Source: an uncultured Bacteroidales bacterium (GTDB lineage: Bacteria > Bacteroidota > Bacteroidia > Bacteroidales > UBA932). Taken from it: a DNA stretch of 41,409 bases. The notes beneath the pieces were generated by a model, which was given only the letters and a program-made list of their open reading frames with translations, had not been told where the DNA came from and did no database searches. Position 1 is the stretch's first letter. Every line of letters begins with the position of its first letter. A program made the translations under genes and the position numbers. Shown here piece after piece: positions 1 to 9,134 of this stretch. The stretch spans positions 1-41,409 of the forward strand of contig CALVDO010000020.1 in NCBI GenBank assembly GCA_944326355.1. Direction: 5' to 3'.

Positions 1-81
1 GACGCATCTCATGACGACCGAGAGAGAGAAACCTCAGAAGCGTCACCGACAGACAATACCAAGTCATGTTATATATGTTAA
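1..81 (+). CDS. Possible C-terminal end of a gene entering from the left
   Basis: Reading frame 1 is open from the window edge to a TAA at 79-81, giving 26 mostly polar residues. The stop lies 14 bases before a strong plus-strand terminator, which is where a gene end is expected. The composition shows no recognisable domain, and frame 3 also ends early (TGA at 12-14), so the true gene end could be there instead. Only the terminator makes a plus-strand transcript from the left likely; the frame is a guess. Confidence 0.25.
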   Translation, partial: DASHDDRERETSEASPTDNTKSCYIC

Positions 82-95
82 AAGTTATTGCGGGA

Positions 96-125
96 AATGC
101 CTCGATGCGAATCGGGGCATTTTTT
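96..125 (+). terminator. Rho-independent terminator
   Basis: An 11-bp stem (96-106 with 111-121, one G-U pair) closes a GCGA tetraloop of the GNRA class and runs straight into a T tract (121-125). On the minus strand no T run follows the hairpin, so it serves a plus-strand gene to the left. Confidence 0.85.
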
Positions 126-159
126 ATGTCTCCCGCTCCCGAAATCCGCCGTGGACTGC

Positions 160-1329
160 TCAGCCTCCGAAAGCAAGATGCCTGTCAAAAAAGCCGTAAA
201 CCTCCCTCTGGACGGCAAGCCCGCAATGATGTCCCTCATCCGAAAACTCCGTCACCAGACATTCTCCTGCGCCCGCAGCACCTTTTTCAGAATATATGCG
301 CCGCATCCTGTCAAACGCCTTTTCAACGGAAGCTGACGGAAACAGATGATCCTCTCGTCCGCTTATGAAAAGCATGGGCTTCGGAAAAGTAAAGCGGGCC
401 ACGTCCGGGAAATCGTATCTGTCCCGAAGAGACGGAATCCGCATCGACAGATCCGAAACGCTCGAATCGTCATAATCCTCCTTCATCATCATCCAGCACA
501 CCGCCGCCCCGCACTTGACTACATCACTTGAAGCGGATAGAAGCCAGCATCTGTGAGCCCCCATGGAAAAGCCGAATGCACCGATCCTGCTCTCGTCTAC
601 ATAAGGAAGAGATGCCAAAAGAGAAAGGGCATCGGCATCGTCTGACAGGATCTTCTCAGCCCATACCACTCCATTGCGCAGCAGGCTGTCCGCCATAACT
701 TTCTGCCCGTCAAACACCCTCTTTTTCAATGTCTTCAGAGAATCCCTCCTATCAACATCCGCCGTGGTCTGCGCCTCGGACTCCGCCTGTCCGAACTCAA
801 GCCGACTCCACTTCTGAGCATCAGCGGCAGACCTTCCGCCCCAATACAGTGCATCAGACACAAGTACCACATAGCCCTTCGAGGCAAGAGAATCAGCCAT
901 ATACGCACCGTCAAAATACTTGTCAGCCCATTGGCGGGAAGAAGCCGTCACATGGACAGGAGCCATCCTCAGCGGAGAGACAAGCTTCTCTTTCCCGATG
1001 TCGAACCTCGCCCCGTGGTCATGCAGCATCAGGACAGCCGGGCATTCCGTCTCTTCAGCCGCATCAGGAACTAGCAGATAAGCCGGCACGACATCACCGT
1101 CTGCGGCAGTAAATTCCACAAGACGGCATTCGTATCCGTTCCTCTGCTCGGATGCCGTTACCAGCATCTTGTCCGCTGTCGGCCCGCCTGTTCCGCAGCC
1201 TGTAAGGAAGAACGACAGGAACAACGGCATGAAGAATGGCAGAAAGAACGACAGAACAGGCTGCACGGCAAATGATGACGACTCAATTGCCATGCAGGCC
1301 TGACTCTCATCCCGACGGATCTTCTTCAT
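160..1329 (-). CDS. Lipoprotein alpha/beta hydrolase (dienelactone-hydrolase-like)
   Basis: A 389-residue protein with a long hydrophobic N-terminus ending in a lipobox (LTGC, Cys45), so it should be lipid-anchored on the periplasmic side or cell surface. The alpha/beta-hydrolase triad is visible: nucleophile Ser255 in GFSMG, an acid at Asp327 in SGREDHLFP, and His367 or His368 in DEGHHC. The oxyanion strand is MLHDHG near residue 101. The domain resembles dienelactone hydrolase and acetyl-xylan-esterase-like proteins; the substrate is unknown. The ATG at 1327-1329 lies 26 bases after the ettA stop, and its upstream sequence copies the end of ettA (see the repeat). A later start at Met13 would also keep the signal. 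It is probably cotranscribed with ettA. Confidence 0.8.
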   Translation of the reverse strand: MKKIRRDESQACMAIESSSFAVQPVLSFFLPFFMPLFLSFFLTGCGTGGPTADKMLVTASEQRNGYECRLVEFTAADGDVVPAYLLVPDAAEETECPAVLMLHDHGARFDIGKEKLVSPLRMAPVHVTASSRQWADKYFDGAYMADSLASKGYVVLVSDALYWGGRSAADAQKWSRLEFGQAESEAQTTADVDRRDSLKTLKKRVFDGQKVMADSLLRNGVVWAEKILSDDADALSLLASLPYVDESRIGAFGFSMGAHRCWLLSASSDVVKCGAAVCWMMMKEDYDDSSVSDLSMRIPSLRDRYDFPDVARFTFPKPMLFISGREDHLFPSASVEKAFDRMRRIYSEKGAAGAGECLVTEFSDEGHHCGLAVQREVYGFFDRHLAFGG

Positions 1330-1367
1330 ACTTCTACTCCACGAGATTGATACTTCTACTCCACGAG
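1328..1367. repeat. Short tandem duplication of the ettA 3' end
   Basis: An 18-bp sequence occurs at 1350-1367 and again at 1328-1345 (period 22). The first copy holds the last three codons and stop of ettA. The second sits directly in front of, and runs into, the hydrolase start codon. The gene-end sequence has therefore been reused as the leader of the next gene. Confidence 0.85.
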
Positions 1368-3032
1368 CTTGCGGTACTTGAACCGCTTTGGCTCCTCATT
1401 GCCGAGACGCCTCTTCTTATTCTCCTCATATTCCGAGTAGGAACCCTCAAAGAAATACACCTGAGAATCCCCCTCAAAGGCGAGGATATGCGTCGCGATC
1501 CTGTCGAGGAACCATCTGTCGTGAGAGATGACGACGGCACAGCCGGCGAAATTCTCAAGTCCCTCCTCAAGAGCTCTTATCGTGTTCACGTCCACATCAT
1601 TCGTCGGCTCGTCAAGCAAAAGCACATTTCCCTCGTCCTTCAGAGTAAGCGCGAGATGCAGCCTGTTTCTCTCGCCGCCTGAGAGCACCCCGCAGAGCTT
1701 CTCCTGATCCGCTCCCGAGAAGTTGAATCTGGACACATATGCCCTTGCATTGACCTCCCTGTTGCCGAGTTTTATGAAGTCGAGACCGTCCGAAATGGTC
1801 TCATATACGGTCTTGTCCGGGTCGATGCTCTTATGCTGCTGGTCCACATAGGCGAGCTTCACGGTCTCCCCTATCGTGATTGTACCTGAATCCGGCTTCT
1901 CCAGCCCCATCATCAGCCTGAAAAGAGTGGTCTTTCCCGCTCCGTTAGGGCCTATTACTCCGACTATTCCGGCCGGCGGCAGCACGAAATTGAGATGTTC
2001 GAAAAGCAGCTTGTCGCCATAGGCCTTGGATACTTCGCTGAACTCGATGACCTTATTTCCAAGCCTCGGACCATTCGGGATGAAGATCTCCAGATTGGCC
2101 TCCTTCTCCCTGCCGTCCGCGCCGGCCAGCTTCTCGTATGCGCCAAGACGGGCCTTTGACTTGGCGTGCCGAGCCTTCGGCGCCATCCTTACCCACTCAA
2201 GCTCCCTCTCAAGAGTCTTTCTCCGCTTGCTCTCCTGCTTTTCCTCCATTGCAAGGCGGTTGCTCTTCTGCTCAAGCCAAGACGAATAGTTGCCCTTCCA
2301 CGGAATCCCCTCGCCTCTGTCAAGCTCAAGAATCCATCCGGCCACATTGTCAAGAAAATAGCGGTCGTGCGTGACTGCGATGACAGTTCCCTTGTACTGG
2401 CGCAGATGCTCCTCCAGCCACTGTATGCTCTCTGTGTCGAGATGGTTCGTAGGCTCGTCAAGAAGAAGGACGTCCGGCTGCTTGAGCAGGAGCCGGCAAA
2501 GAGCTACCCTTCTGCGTTCTCCTCCGCTCAATGTGGCCACGGAGGCATCGGACGGAGGACACTGGAGAGCATCCATCGCCCTCTCAAGCTTCGAGTCGAT
2601 CTCCCATCCGCCGCAATGCTCTATCTTCTCAGTGAGCTCGCCCTGCCTCTCAATCAGGGCCGCCATCTCCTCGTCGGACATCGGCTCGGCGAACTTCATG
2701 TTGACCTCCTCATATTCCTTAAGCAGATCTACCACTTCCTGAACTCCCTCCTGCACGACTTCAAGCACCGTCTTGGACGGATCCATCTGCGGCTCCTGCT
2801 CAAGATAGCCCACCGAATATCCCGGAGCCCACACCACTTCGCCCTGATAGGACTTCTCAACCCCCGCTATGATCTTCATCAGGGTGGACTTTCCCGAACC
2901 ATTGAGACCTATGATGCCGATCTTTGCCCCATAGAAGAAGGAGAGGTATATGTCCTTTAATATCACCTTATTGTTATGAGGAAGGACCTTGCCGACCCCA
3001 TTCATTGAAAAAATTATCTTCTCGTCTGCCAT
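1356..3032 (-). CDS. ettA: ABC-F protein EttA (energy-dependent translational throttle)
   Basis: A 558-residue soluble protein with two ABC ATPase domains and no membrane segments, the ABC-F plan. Domain 1 has Walker A GLNGSGKST (42-50), signature LSGGE (168-172) and LLLDEPTNHLD (Walker B). The arm insert lies at about 95-140. The basic linker at about 245-300 carries the conserved WVRMAPKARHAKSKAR. Domain 2 has GPNGAGKTT (361-369), LSGGERNRLHLAL (from 450) and LLLDEPTNDVD. Length, the NDVD variant and the linker match EttA, which binds the ribosomal E site and gates early elongation according to energy state. The ATG at 3030-3032 follows a well-formed promoter. The hydrolase gene follows downstream. 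Confidence 0.95.
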   Translation of the reverse strand: MADEKIIFSMNGVGKVLPHNNKVILKDIYLSFFYGAKIGIIGLNGSGKSTLMKIIAGVEKSYQGEVVWAPGYSVGYLEQEPQMDPSKTVLEVVQEGVQEVVDLLKEYEEVNMKFAEPMSDEEMAALIERQGELTEKIEHCGGWEIDSKLERAMDALQCPPSDASVATLSGGERRRVALCRLLLKQPDVLLLDEPTNHLDTESIQWLEEHLRQYKGTVIAVTHDRYFLDNVAGWILELDRGEGIPWKGNYSSWLEQKSNRLAMEEKQESKRRKTLERELEWVRMAPKARHAKSKARLGAYEKLAGADGREKEANLEIFIPNGPRLGNKVIEFSEVSKAYGDKLLFEHLNFVLPPAGIVGVIGPNGAGKTTLFRLMMGLEKPDSGTITIGETVKLAYVDQQHKSIDPDKTVYETISDGLDFIKLGNREVNARAYVSRFNFSGADQEKLCGVLSGGERNRLHLALTLKDEGNVLLLDEPTNDVDVNTIRALEEGLENFAGCAVVISHDRWFLDRIATHILAFEGDSQVYFFEGSYSEYEENKKRRLGNEEPKRFKYRKLVE

Positions 3033-3048
3033 AAATCAATGTTTTGCG

Positions 3049-3079
3049 CAAAGATAGCCTTAGTTTCCGAAACGGCAAA
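3049..3079 (-). promoter_or_regulatory. Bacteroidota-type promoter of ettA
   Basis: On the minus strand a TTTG (3079-3076) is followed after 19 bp by TATCTTTG (3056-3049), an exact fit to the Bacteroides consensus TTTG-N19/20-TAnnTTTG. Transcription would start about 10 bases before the ettA ATG, giving a very short leader. Confidence 0.75.
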
Positions 3080-3090
3080 TCCCGCTGCGG

Positions 3091-4212
3091 CTACTCATCG
3101 CTCATGAAACGGTTTCTGCGGCACCATTCACTCGGAGACTCATTCATGAAAAGTCTGAACGCCATATTATAAGAGGCTGCGGAATGGAAGCCGGACCTCT
3201 CGGCCAATTCACTCACCTTCAGATGCGGATCGGCCCTGAAGAGCTCAATGGAATATCTCACTCTATGATAGTTCACATACTGGCAGAAGTTTCTGCCGGA
3301 GCAAAGGCTGATCGACTTCGAAATGTAGAGCTTGTTCGTGTACAGGCTCTTCGCGATATCTCCGATAGTGAGGTTTCCATTCAGAAATGGTTTCTCTTCC
3401 TCAAAGAGCGCATTCAGACGCTCATAAGTAGTACGATAGCCCTCGTCGGCCTTCTGTCTGTCCTCATCGGCGGAAAGAGTCATCCTCGTTTTCTCCCTGA
3501 ATCTGTCCTCGAAATCAGGGAAAAAGACTGATAGCCGCCTTCTTGCCGACCTCATGCACGCAAGGGCATGTACCATGATGATCACGGAAAGGCATATCAG
3601 GGCGAGAAGGCTGCTCCAGATGCCGTTCAAAAGGAAAGACACCATCGAAAGCAGCATAAGCGACATGAAGCCGAGAGTATAGAGGTATGCGAGATGGTCC
3701 GACACGCAGGCCGTCACCGAGATGTTCCTGAACAGCGGCCGGAAATCCATAACCAGATACTTCACCTTAAAGGCGCAATGCACTATCGTTGAAAGTGCGA
3801 GCGCGGCCGGAGTCCAGTCGGAAAACTCCACGAGCCACTGCGCGTCGGGACCGAAAGCAAAGCGCAGTAGAGAAAGTCCGGCTGATATGAGAATGAGCAT
3901 GACGGACAGAGCCACAGAAGGAGTCCTCATCTGTCCGGCGCACCTTTCGTCCTGAAAAAAGAGGGCCACAGCCGCCGACAGAGACAGCTCAGGCAGAAGA
4001 TTCCCCTGAAGAGAACCGTACACCAGCATCTCGGAGGGCACAATCAGCATAGCGCTCACCGAGGCGAGAATACGGAATATCACGACCGTCTTGTCTTTAT
4101 TCTTGATTTTACGAGCCTGTATGAAAGAATCACACGCCATCATCAGATACAACACCGAGATGATCGTCCCCACAACATACGCCGCCACCCCTTCACAGAT
4201 TTCGAATTTCAT
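3091..4212 (-). CDS. Membrane-anchored AraC-family transcriptional regulator
   Basis: A 373-residue protein. Residues 1 to about 230 hold roughly six or seven hydrophobic segments, beginning with AYVVGTIISVLYLMMACDSF. The last 110 residues form an AraC-type double helix-turn-helix: the first helix pair is around LTIGDIAKSLYTNKLYISKSI, and the second is around KVSELAERSGFHSAASYNMAF, ending in the family's F-x-x-x-x-x-x-SPSEWCRR motif. The plan is a membrane sensor fused to a DNA-binding domain, common in Bacteroidota; the signal is unknown. The gene stands alone between ettA and the YitT pair. The 193-bp leader holds 21-bp-spaced direct repeats that could be its own binding sites. Confidence 0.85.
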   Translation of the reverse strand: MKFEICEGVAAYVVGTIISVLYLMMACDSFIQARKIKNKDKTVVIFRILASVSAMLIVPSEMLVYGSLQGNLLPELSLSAAVALFFQDERCAGQMRTPSVALSVMLILISAGLSLLRFAFGPDAQWLVEFSDWTPAALALSTIVHCAFKVKYLVMDFRPLFRNISVTACVSDHLAYLYTLGFMSLMLLSMVSFLLNGIWSSLLALICLSVIIMVHALACMRSARRRLSVFFPDFEDRFREKTRMTLSADEDRQKADEGYRTTYERLNALFEEEKPFLNGNLTIGDIAKSLYTNKLYISKSISLCSGRNFCQYVNYHRVRYSIELFRADPHLKVSELAERSGFHSAASYNMAFRLFMNESPSEWCRRNRFMSDE

Positions 4213-4241
4213 AAGTCAGTCATTGTTCAATGTTCCTGATG

Positions 4242-4249
4242 CAAAAATA
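4242..4249 (-). promoter_or_regulatory. Putative -7 box for the AraC-type gene
   Basis: TATTTTTG on the minus strand fits TAnnTTTG and lies 30 bases before the ATG. No TTG stands at the right distance upstream, so the promoter is either weak or activator-dependent. Confidence 0.4.
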
Positions 4250-4255
4250 AGCAAA

Positions 4256-4287
4256 ATGCCCATCCCGAGACTCAGCAGGAAGGGCAT
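4256..4287 (-). terminator. Weak hairpin after the YitT genes
   Basis: A 6-bp stem (ATGCCC/GGGCAT) with a 20-base loop is followed on the minus strand by TTTTGCTTATTTTTG. It could end the leuS-yitT transcript, but the loop is long and the tail is shared with the next promoter. Confidence 0.25.
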
Positions 4288-4335
4288 CCCATGCACTTTT
4301 TTCTGTTTTTTGCGATTATTTCTCTTTTTGTTCCA

Positions 4336-4367
4336 TGAAGAAAAATCTATGCCGCGTGAAGAAAAAT
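4336..4367. promoter_or_regulatory. Direct repeats, 21-bp period, possible AraC-type operator
   Basis: TGAAGAAAAAT occurs at 4336-4346 and 4357-4367, exactly 21 bp apart, or two helical turns. AraC-family dimers often bind direct half-sites at this spacing. The site lies about 90-120 bp upstream of the regulator's likely promoter, so autoregulation is possible. Confidence 0.35.
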
Positions 4368-4405
4368 GCAAGTCTGAATATAAAAACGGAAAAATACCGC
4401 TTCAG

Positions 4406-5368
4406 TCAATGCTCTGACAGCTTTTTCTCCCCTTTGGATCCGGAATTCTTCACTTTGATCTGATCAAAGCCCTTGCCGAAGACTCCCATCACCGTGGACA
4501 CCGACATAAAGGCATCAGGATCTATAGTCTTGACATATCGCAGAAGCAGATTCAGGTCCGACTTGCGAATCATGACCATGAGCACCTGACTCTCCTCCTT
4601 TGTATACCATCCCTCCGCATGAATCAGAGTGACTCCTCTCTTCATCTCATGAGCTATCGCATCGGCGAGCTTCTCATACTTTTTCGATATTATCAGCACC
4701 TGGACTGACTGCTTGGAGCCGGAGAGATACAGATCCACCGAATAGCCGGAGACCGTAATGAGAATCAGGCCGTAGACGGCAGTCGCGAACTTTTCCGGGA
4801 ACGGCACGAGCTCTCCGGCGGCGGTATAGGACGGGAACATCATGGATGACAGGATAATCACCACGTCCATGGCCAGAATCAGCCGTCCCGGAGACATGTT
4901 CCTGTAGCGGCAAATTATCAGAGCTATGATATCCGTACCCCCGGTGCTGCCGCCATAGGATATGGACATGCCGATGCCGACGCCGGAAAGTATGCCTCCT
5001 ATTATGGTGCAGAGCAACTTTCCGTTCGAGACTGCGAGCTCCATCGAAATCGTCTCCGGTATCAGCGGAGGAAGCACGTTGAGAAGGACGGACGCCAGAA
5101 TGATGGCGTATATCGTCTTTCCGCCGAATCCGGAACCGAGGATCTTGACCCCGACAAGCAGCAGGATAACATTAATCACCAGATAGGAATATCCCATCTG
5201 AATACCTGTGGCATAATATATTATGGCACTCAGACCTGACACTCCGCCCCCCACGAGATTGTTCGGGATCAGAAATATCGCCCAGCCGAGCACATAGGAC
5301 AGAATTCCCAGCGTTATAAGCAGATACTCCTTGACCGCCGTTCCGAGGTTCTGCTTCAGCGTCTCCAT
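4406..5368 (-). CDS. YitT family membrane protein (second of pair)
   Basis: A 320-residue protein. About five or six hydrophobic segments fill residues 15-210, including GWAIFLIPNNLVGGGVSGLSA and a GISYGGSTGGTDIIA loop. The last 90 residues form the soluble DUF2179 domain, with GVTLIHAEGWYTKEE and the closing DPDAFMSVSTVMGVFGKGFDQIK. YitT proteins are inner-membrane proteins of unsettled function; an older link to transport is not established. I chose the ATG at 5366-5368, which overlaps the previous stop as TGATG and has GAGGTGAG in front. A GTG one codon earlier is possible. It is translationally coupled to its paralogue. Confidence 0.85.
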   Translation of the reverse strand: METLKQNLGTAVKEYLLITLGILSYVLGWAIFLIPNNLVGGGVSGLSAIIYYATGIQMGYSYLVINVILLLVGVKILGSGFGGKTIYAIILASVLLNVLPPLIPETISMELAVSNGKLLCTIIGGILSGVGIGMSISYGGSTGGTDIIALIICRYRNMSPGRLILAMDVVIILSSMMFPSYTAAGELVPFPEKFATAVYGLILITVSGYSVDLYLSGSKQSVQVLIISKKYEKLADAIAHEMKRGVTLIHAEGWYTKEESQVLMVMIRKSDLNLLLRYVKTIDPDAFMSVSTVMGVFGKGFDQIKVKNSGSKGEKKLSEH

Positions 5369-6285
5369 CACTCACCTCGCTTTTCTTCAGCCGGCTTCAG
5401 AGACTTCTTCTTAAGAGCCGGACCGGTCTTCATCTCATCAAAACCCTCGCCGTAGACCCCGCTTGCCGACGATACGGACACGAAGGCTGAATGGTCTATG
5501 CTCTTGATTATCGACACCACGTCATGGAGCTGGTTGCGACGCACGACCACAAGCAGCACATTGCTGTCGGCCTTGGAATACCAACCTACTGACTTGAGTG
5601 CGGTCACGCCGCGGTTCATGTCTTTCAGGATCTTATCCGCTATCTCCTTGTATTTAGAGGAAAATATCAGCACCTGCACCGAAGATTTCTGACCCAGAAG
5701 GACGAAATCGACCATGAAGGAGAAGGTGATCATCACTATGTAGCCGTATATCATGTCCTCTACCGTCTTGCCCGGTATCAGCAGGATGGAAGCGATAATG
5801 AATATGTCAGAATACAGGTACACCTTACCCGGAGACACGGGCCAATACTTGTTGACTATCATCGCCGCGATGTCCGTCCCGCCTGTGCTTCCACCCTTCA
5901 GCAGCACGATGCCGATGCCGATGGCCTCCAGGATTCCTCCCACGACTGCCTCGAGAAACTTCTCGTCGAAACTGATGACCCAGTTCAGACGCGGAAAGAC
6001 ATCGAAGAGCACCGTGGACAGGAGTATCACATATATCGTCTTCAGCCCGAAGGCTCTCCCGAGCACGAGAAAGCCGATAATGAGCAGTATCGCGTTGAGC
6101 ACGAAGAACGAGGTCGATACGGGGATCGTCTCGTTCGAGGCGAAATAGACGATGGTGCAGAGACCGGTTCCGCCTCCGCTGGCTATGCCGTTAGGAATCA
6201 GGAATGTTGTCCATGCGAGGACATAGATCACCGTTCCGAACGTCAGTATCGCGTACTCCTTCAGAACGGAGAAAAAGTTTTTCAT
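5368..6285 (-). CDS. YitT family membrane protein (first of pair)
   Basis: A 305-residue paralogue of the following gene with the same plan: N-terminal membrane region with WTTFLIPNGIASGGGTGLC and the LLKGGSTGGTDIAAMIV loop, then a C-terminal DUF2179 domain with GVTALKSVGWYSKADSNVL and SAFVSVSSASGVYGEGFDEMK. It starts 6 bases after the leuS stop and its own stop overlaps the next start, so leuS and both yitT genes probably share one transcript. The two proteins may act as a heterodimer; this is inferred only from coupling. Confidence 0.85.
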   Translation of the reverse strand: MKNFFSVLKEYAILTFGTVIYVLAWTTFLIPNGIASGGGTGLCTIVYFASNETIPVSTSFFVLNAILLIIGFLVLGRAFGLKTIYVILLSTVLFDVFPRLNWVISFDEKFLEAVVGGILEAIGIGIVLLKGGSTGGTDIAAMIVNKYWPVSPGKVYLYSDIFIIASILLIPGKTVEDMIYGYIVMITFSFMVDFVLLGQKSSVQVLIFSSKYKEIADKILKDMNRGVTALKSVGWYSKADSNVLLVVVRRNQLHDVVSIIKSIDHSAFVSVSSASGVYGEGFDEMKTGPALKKKSLKPAEEKRGE

Positions 6286-6291
6286 GGCTTG

Positions 6292-9057
6292 CTATTTTAC
6301 GACAATGTTGACGATCTTGCCCGGGACAACAATCACTTTGACGATCTTGCCTCCGGCCACATATTTCTCCGTCTGGTCGAGCCCCCTCACATGAGAGTCG
6401 ACCTCTTCCCGGGTCATCGACTTGGGCAGGTCGACGGTAAACCTGGTCTTTCCGTTGAACGACACGGCGTAGGTGCAGCTGTCCTCCTCCGTATAAGACT
6501 CCACATACTCAGGAAATTCCGCACCGGACACGCTGCCTGAATGTCCAAGCTTCTCCCAAAGCTCTTCCGCAATGTGCGGAGCGAACGGAGACAGGAGAAC
6601 AACCAGAGGCTCAAGCACGGCCCTCTTGCTGCACTTGTGCTCATAGAGTTCATTGACCGCTATCATGAAGGCGCTGACGGCCGTATTGAAAGAGAAGTTC
6701 TCAATATCCGTCTTCACCTTGAATATGAGCTTGTGCAGAGTCTTCAGCTCCTGAGGAGTCGGCGCCTCGTCCGAGACGGTGAAAACGTCCCGCTCATGGA
6801 AGAGCCTCCACACTCTCCTGAGGAACCTGTGCACTCCGTCGATCCCCTTTGTGTCCCACGGCTTGGACTGCTCGACCGGACCGAGGAACATCTCGTACAG
6901 TCTGAGCGTGTCTGCCCCATAGGTGTCGCATACCTTGTCGGGATTGACGACATTGTACATCGACTTGCTCATCTTCTCAATCGCATGACCGCATACATAT
7001 TCACCGTTCTCAAGTATGAACTCGGCGTTTCTGTACTCCGGCATCCAGTTGCGGAACGCCTCGAGGTCAAGCCTGTCGTTATGCACGATGTTCACGTCGA
7101 CATGTATCTCCGTCGTCTCATAGTCAGCCTTGAGGCCGGCCGACACGAAAGTATTGGTGTTGACTATCCTGTACACGAAGTTTGAGCGTCCCTGGATCAT
7201 GCCCTGATTGATCAGCTTTCTGAAAGGCTCCTTCTCGCATACGCAGCCGAGGTCATACAGAAACTTGTTCCAGAATCTCGAGTAGATGAGGTGTCCCGTG
7301 GCGTGCTCCGTGCCTCCGACATAGAGATCGACACTGCGCCAATATTCGTTGGCCTCTCTGCCCACGAGCGCCTTGCCGTTGTGCGGATCCATATATCTGA
7401 GATAGTATGCGCTGCTTCCCGCAAAGCCCGGCATGGTGCTCTTCTCTATCGGCCAGCCGTCGACATCCCAATGCTCCGCCCTGCCGAGAGGCGGCTCGCC
7501 GCTTTCGGTGGGAAGATACTTGTCTACTTCAGGAAGCTCGAGCGGAAGGCTCTCGAACGGCATCGGGGTGGCTATCCCGTCCTTGAAATATATCGGAAAA
7601 GGCTCTCCCCAGTATCTCTGTCTCGAGAATATCGCGTCACGCAGACGGTAGTTCACCTTCCTGCGGCCGATGCCATGGCTCTCTACATATTCTATGGCGG
7701 CAGGAATGGCCTCCTTCACGGTCAAGCCGTTGAGGAAGCCCGAATTGCACATGACTCCCTCTTTCGCGTCAAATGCGGCCTCGCTCACGTCGCAGCCCTC
7801 GATGAGAGGTATTATCGGAAGATTGAACCTTCTCGCGAAGGCATAGTCCCTGCTGTCATGGGCCGGCACGGCCATGATGGCACCCGTACCATATCCTGCG
7901 AGCACATATTCGGAAATCCAGATCGGGACTCTGTCGCCGGTCAGCGGATTGACGGCGTATGAACCCGAAAAGACTCCGGTGACCTTCCTCGTCTCTGAAA
8001 GCCTCTCTCTCTCAGTCTTTTTCTTTGCGGCCGCAAGATATTCCTCCACCGCAGCCTTCTGCTCCGGAGAGGTCAGCTTCTCAACCCACTCGCTCTCCGG
8101 GGCAAGCACCATGAATGTGACGCCGAACACCGTGTCCGCCCTGGTGGTGAATATCGTCATGTCATACTCCGCATCACCGTTGATCGCCCTGAAGACCATC
8201 TCGGCGCCTTCCGAACGTCCTATCCAGTTGCGCTGCATGTCCTTGAGCGAATCAGACCAGTCAAGGGCCTCGAGATCGTCAAGAAGCCTCCCCGCATAGG
8301 CCGACACACGCAGCTGCCACTGAGTCATCTTCTTCTGCTCCACAGGATACCCGCCTCTGACTGAATATCCGTCCTTCACCTCGTCATTCGCGAGCACAGT
8401 GCCGAGCTTCGGACACCAGTTGACTGCCGTCTCTCCCTGATATGCGATGCGGTAGTTCATAAGTACGTCCGACTTCTCCCTGTCCGACATGGACTTCCAC
8501 CGGTCGGCCGTAAACGGGAGCTCTCTGGAGCAGGCCGCATTCACGCCTTCAGTCCCCCGTGTCTCAAAGGCAGCAGTAAGCTCCTCTATCGGTCTCGCCT
8601 TCTGAAGGTCATTGTCATAATAGCTGCCGAACATCTTGAGGAAGGCCCATTGCGTCCACTTGTAATACTCAGGATCACATGTCCTTATCTCTCGCGACCA
8701 GTCGAACGAGAAGCCTATCCTGTCGAGCTGCTCTCTATAGCGTGCGATATTCCTTGCCGTAGTCACGGCAGGATGCTGGCCTGTCTGGATCGCATATTGC
8801 TCAGCCGGAAGCCCGAATGCGTCATACCCCATCGGATGCAGCACATTGAAGCCGCATAGCCTCTTGTAGCGGCTGTATATGTCGCTCGCAATGTATCCGA
8901 GAGGATGCCCCACGTGAAGTCCGGCTCCGGAAGGATACGGGAACATGTCGAGGACATAATATTTAGGTCTTGACGGATCCTCCTCTGCCCTGAAGGTCCG
9001 ATTGGCGGCCCAGTATGCCTGCCACTTTTTCTCAATTTCTCTGAAATCGTATTCCAT
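6292..9057 (-). CDS. leuS: Leucyl-tRNA synthetase
   Basis: A 921-residue class I synthetase that charges tRNA-Leu. The HIGH-type signature HVGH is at 48-51 within [15 protein letters not shown], and KMSKS is at about 695-699. Between them lies the CP1 editing domain, with [19 protein letters not shown] and [17 protein letters not shown], the latter containing the editing aspartate region. The anticodon-binding domain and C-terminal domain follow, ending in a short [13 protein letters not shown] strand. Length is normal for the family. The ATG at 9055-9057 lies 77 bases after the M28-like gene, in a stretch that can form a long hairpin. Confidence 0.97.
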   Translation of the reverse strand: MEYDFREIEKKWQAYWAANRTFRAEEDPSRPKYYVLDMFPYPSGAGLHVGHPLGYIASDIYSRYKRLCGFNVLHPMGYDAFGLPAEQYAIQTGQHPAVTTARNIARYREQLDRIGFSFDWSREIRTCDPEYYKWTQWAFLKMFGSYYDNDLQKARPIEELTAAFETRGTEGVNAACSRELPFTADRWKSMSDREKSDVLMNYRIAYQGETAVNWCPKLGTVLANDEVKDGYSVRGGYPVEQKKMTQWQLRVSAYAGRLLDDLEALDWSDSLKDMQRNWIGRSEGAEMVFRAINGDAEYDMTIFTTRADTVFGVTFMVLAPESEWVEKLTSPEQKAAVEEYLAAAKKKTERERLSETRKVTGVFSGSYAVNPLTGDRVPIWISEYVLAGYGTGAIMAVPAHDSRDYAFARRFNLPIIPLIEGCDVSEAAFDAKEGVMCNSGFLNGLTVKEAIPAAIEYVESHGIGRRKVNYRLRDAIFSRQRYWGEPFPIYFKDGIATPMPFESLPLELPEVDKYLPTESGEPPLGRAEHWDVDGWPIEKSTMPGFAGSSAYYLRYMDPHNGKALVGREANEYWRSVDLYVGGTEHATGHLIYSRFWNKFLYDLGCVCEKEPFRKLINQGMIQGRSNFVYRIVNTNTFVSAGLKADYETTEIHVDVNIVHNDRLDLEAFRNWMPEYRNAEFILENGEYVCGHAIEKMSKSMYNVVNPDKVCDTYGADTLRLYEMFLGPVEQSKPWDTKGIDGVHRFLRRVWRLFHERDVFTVSDEAPTPQELKTLHKLIFKVKTDIENFSFNTAVSAFMIAVNELYEHKCSKRAVLEPLVVLLSPFAPHIAEELWEKLGHSGSVSGAEFPEYVESYTEEDSCTYAVSFNGKTRFTVDLPKSMTREEVDSHVRGLDQTEKYVAGGKIVKVIVVPGKIVNIVVK

Positions 9058-9076
9058 TTTCCCTTATCGTTGTTTT

Positions 9077-9128
9077 CTCCGCAGCCCGGTCCGGCAGAAG
9101 ACATCATCTCCGGACACGGCTGGCGGAG
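9077..9128 (-). other. Long stem-loop in the leuS leader
   Basis: The outer stem is CTCCG/CGGAG plus CAGCC/GGCTG with one bulged C. An internal loop follows, then a GTCCGG/CCGGAC stem with a 15-base loop. It fills most of the gap between the M28-like gene and leuS on the minus strand. No T run follows, so a standard terminator is unlikely. It could be an mRNA processing or stability element, or a translational control. Confidence 0.5.
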
Positions 9129-9134
9129 TAATCG

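Noticed and set aside
9058..9134. T-box riboswitch before leuS
   Set aside because: The leader is only 77 bases, has no T-box sequence and no terminator/antiterminator pair.
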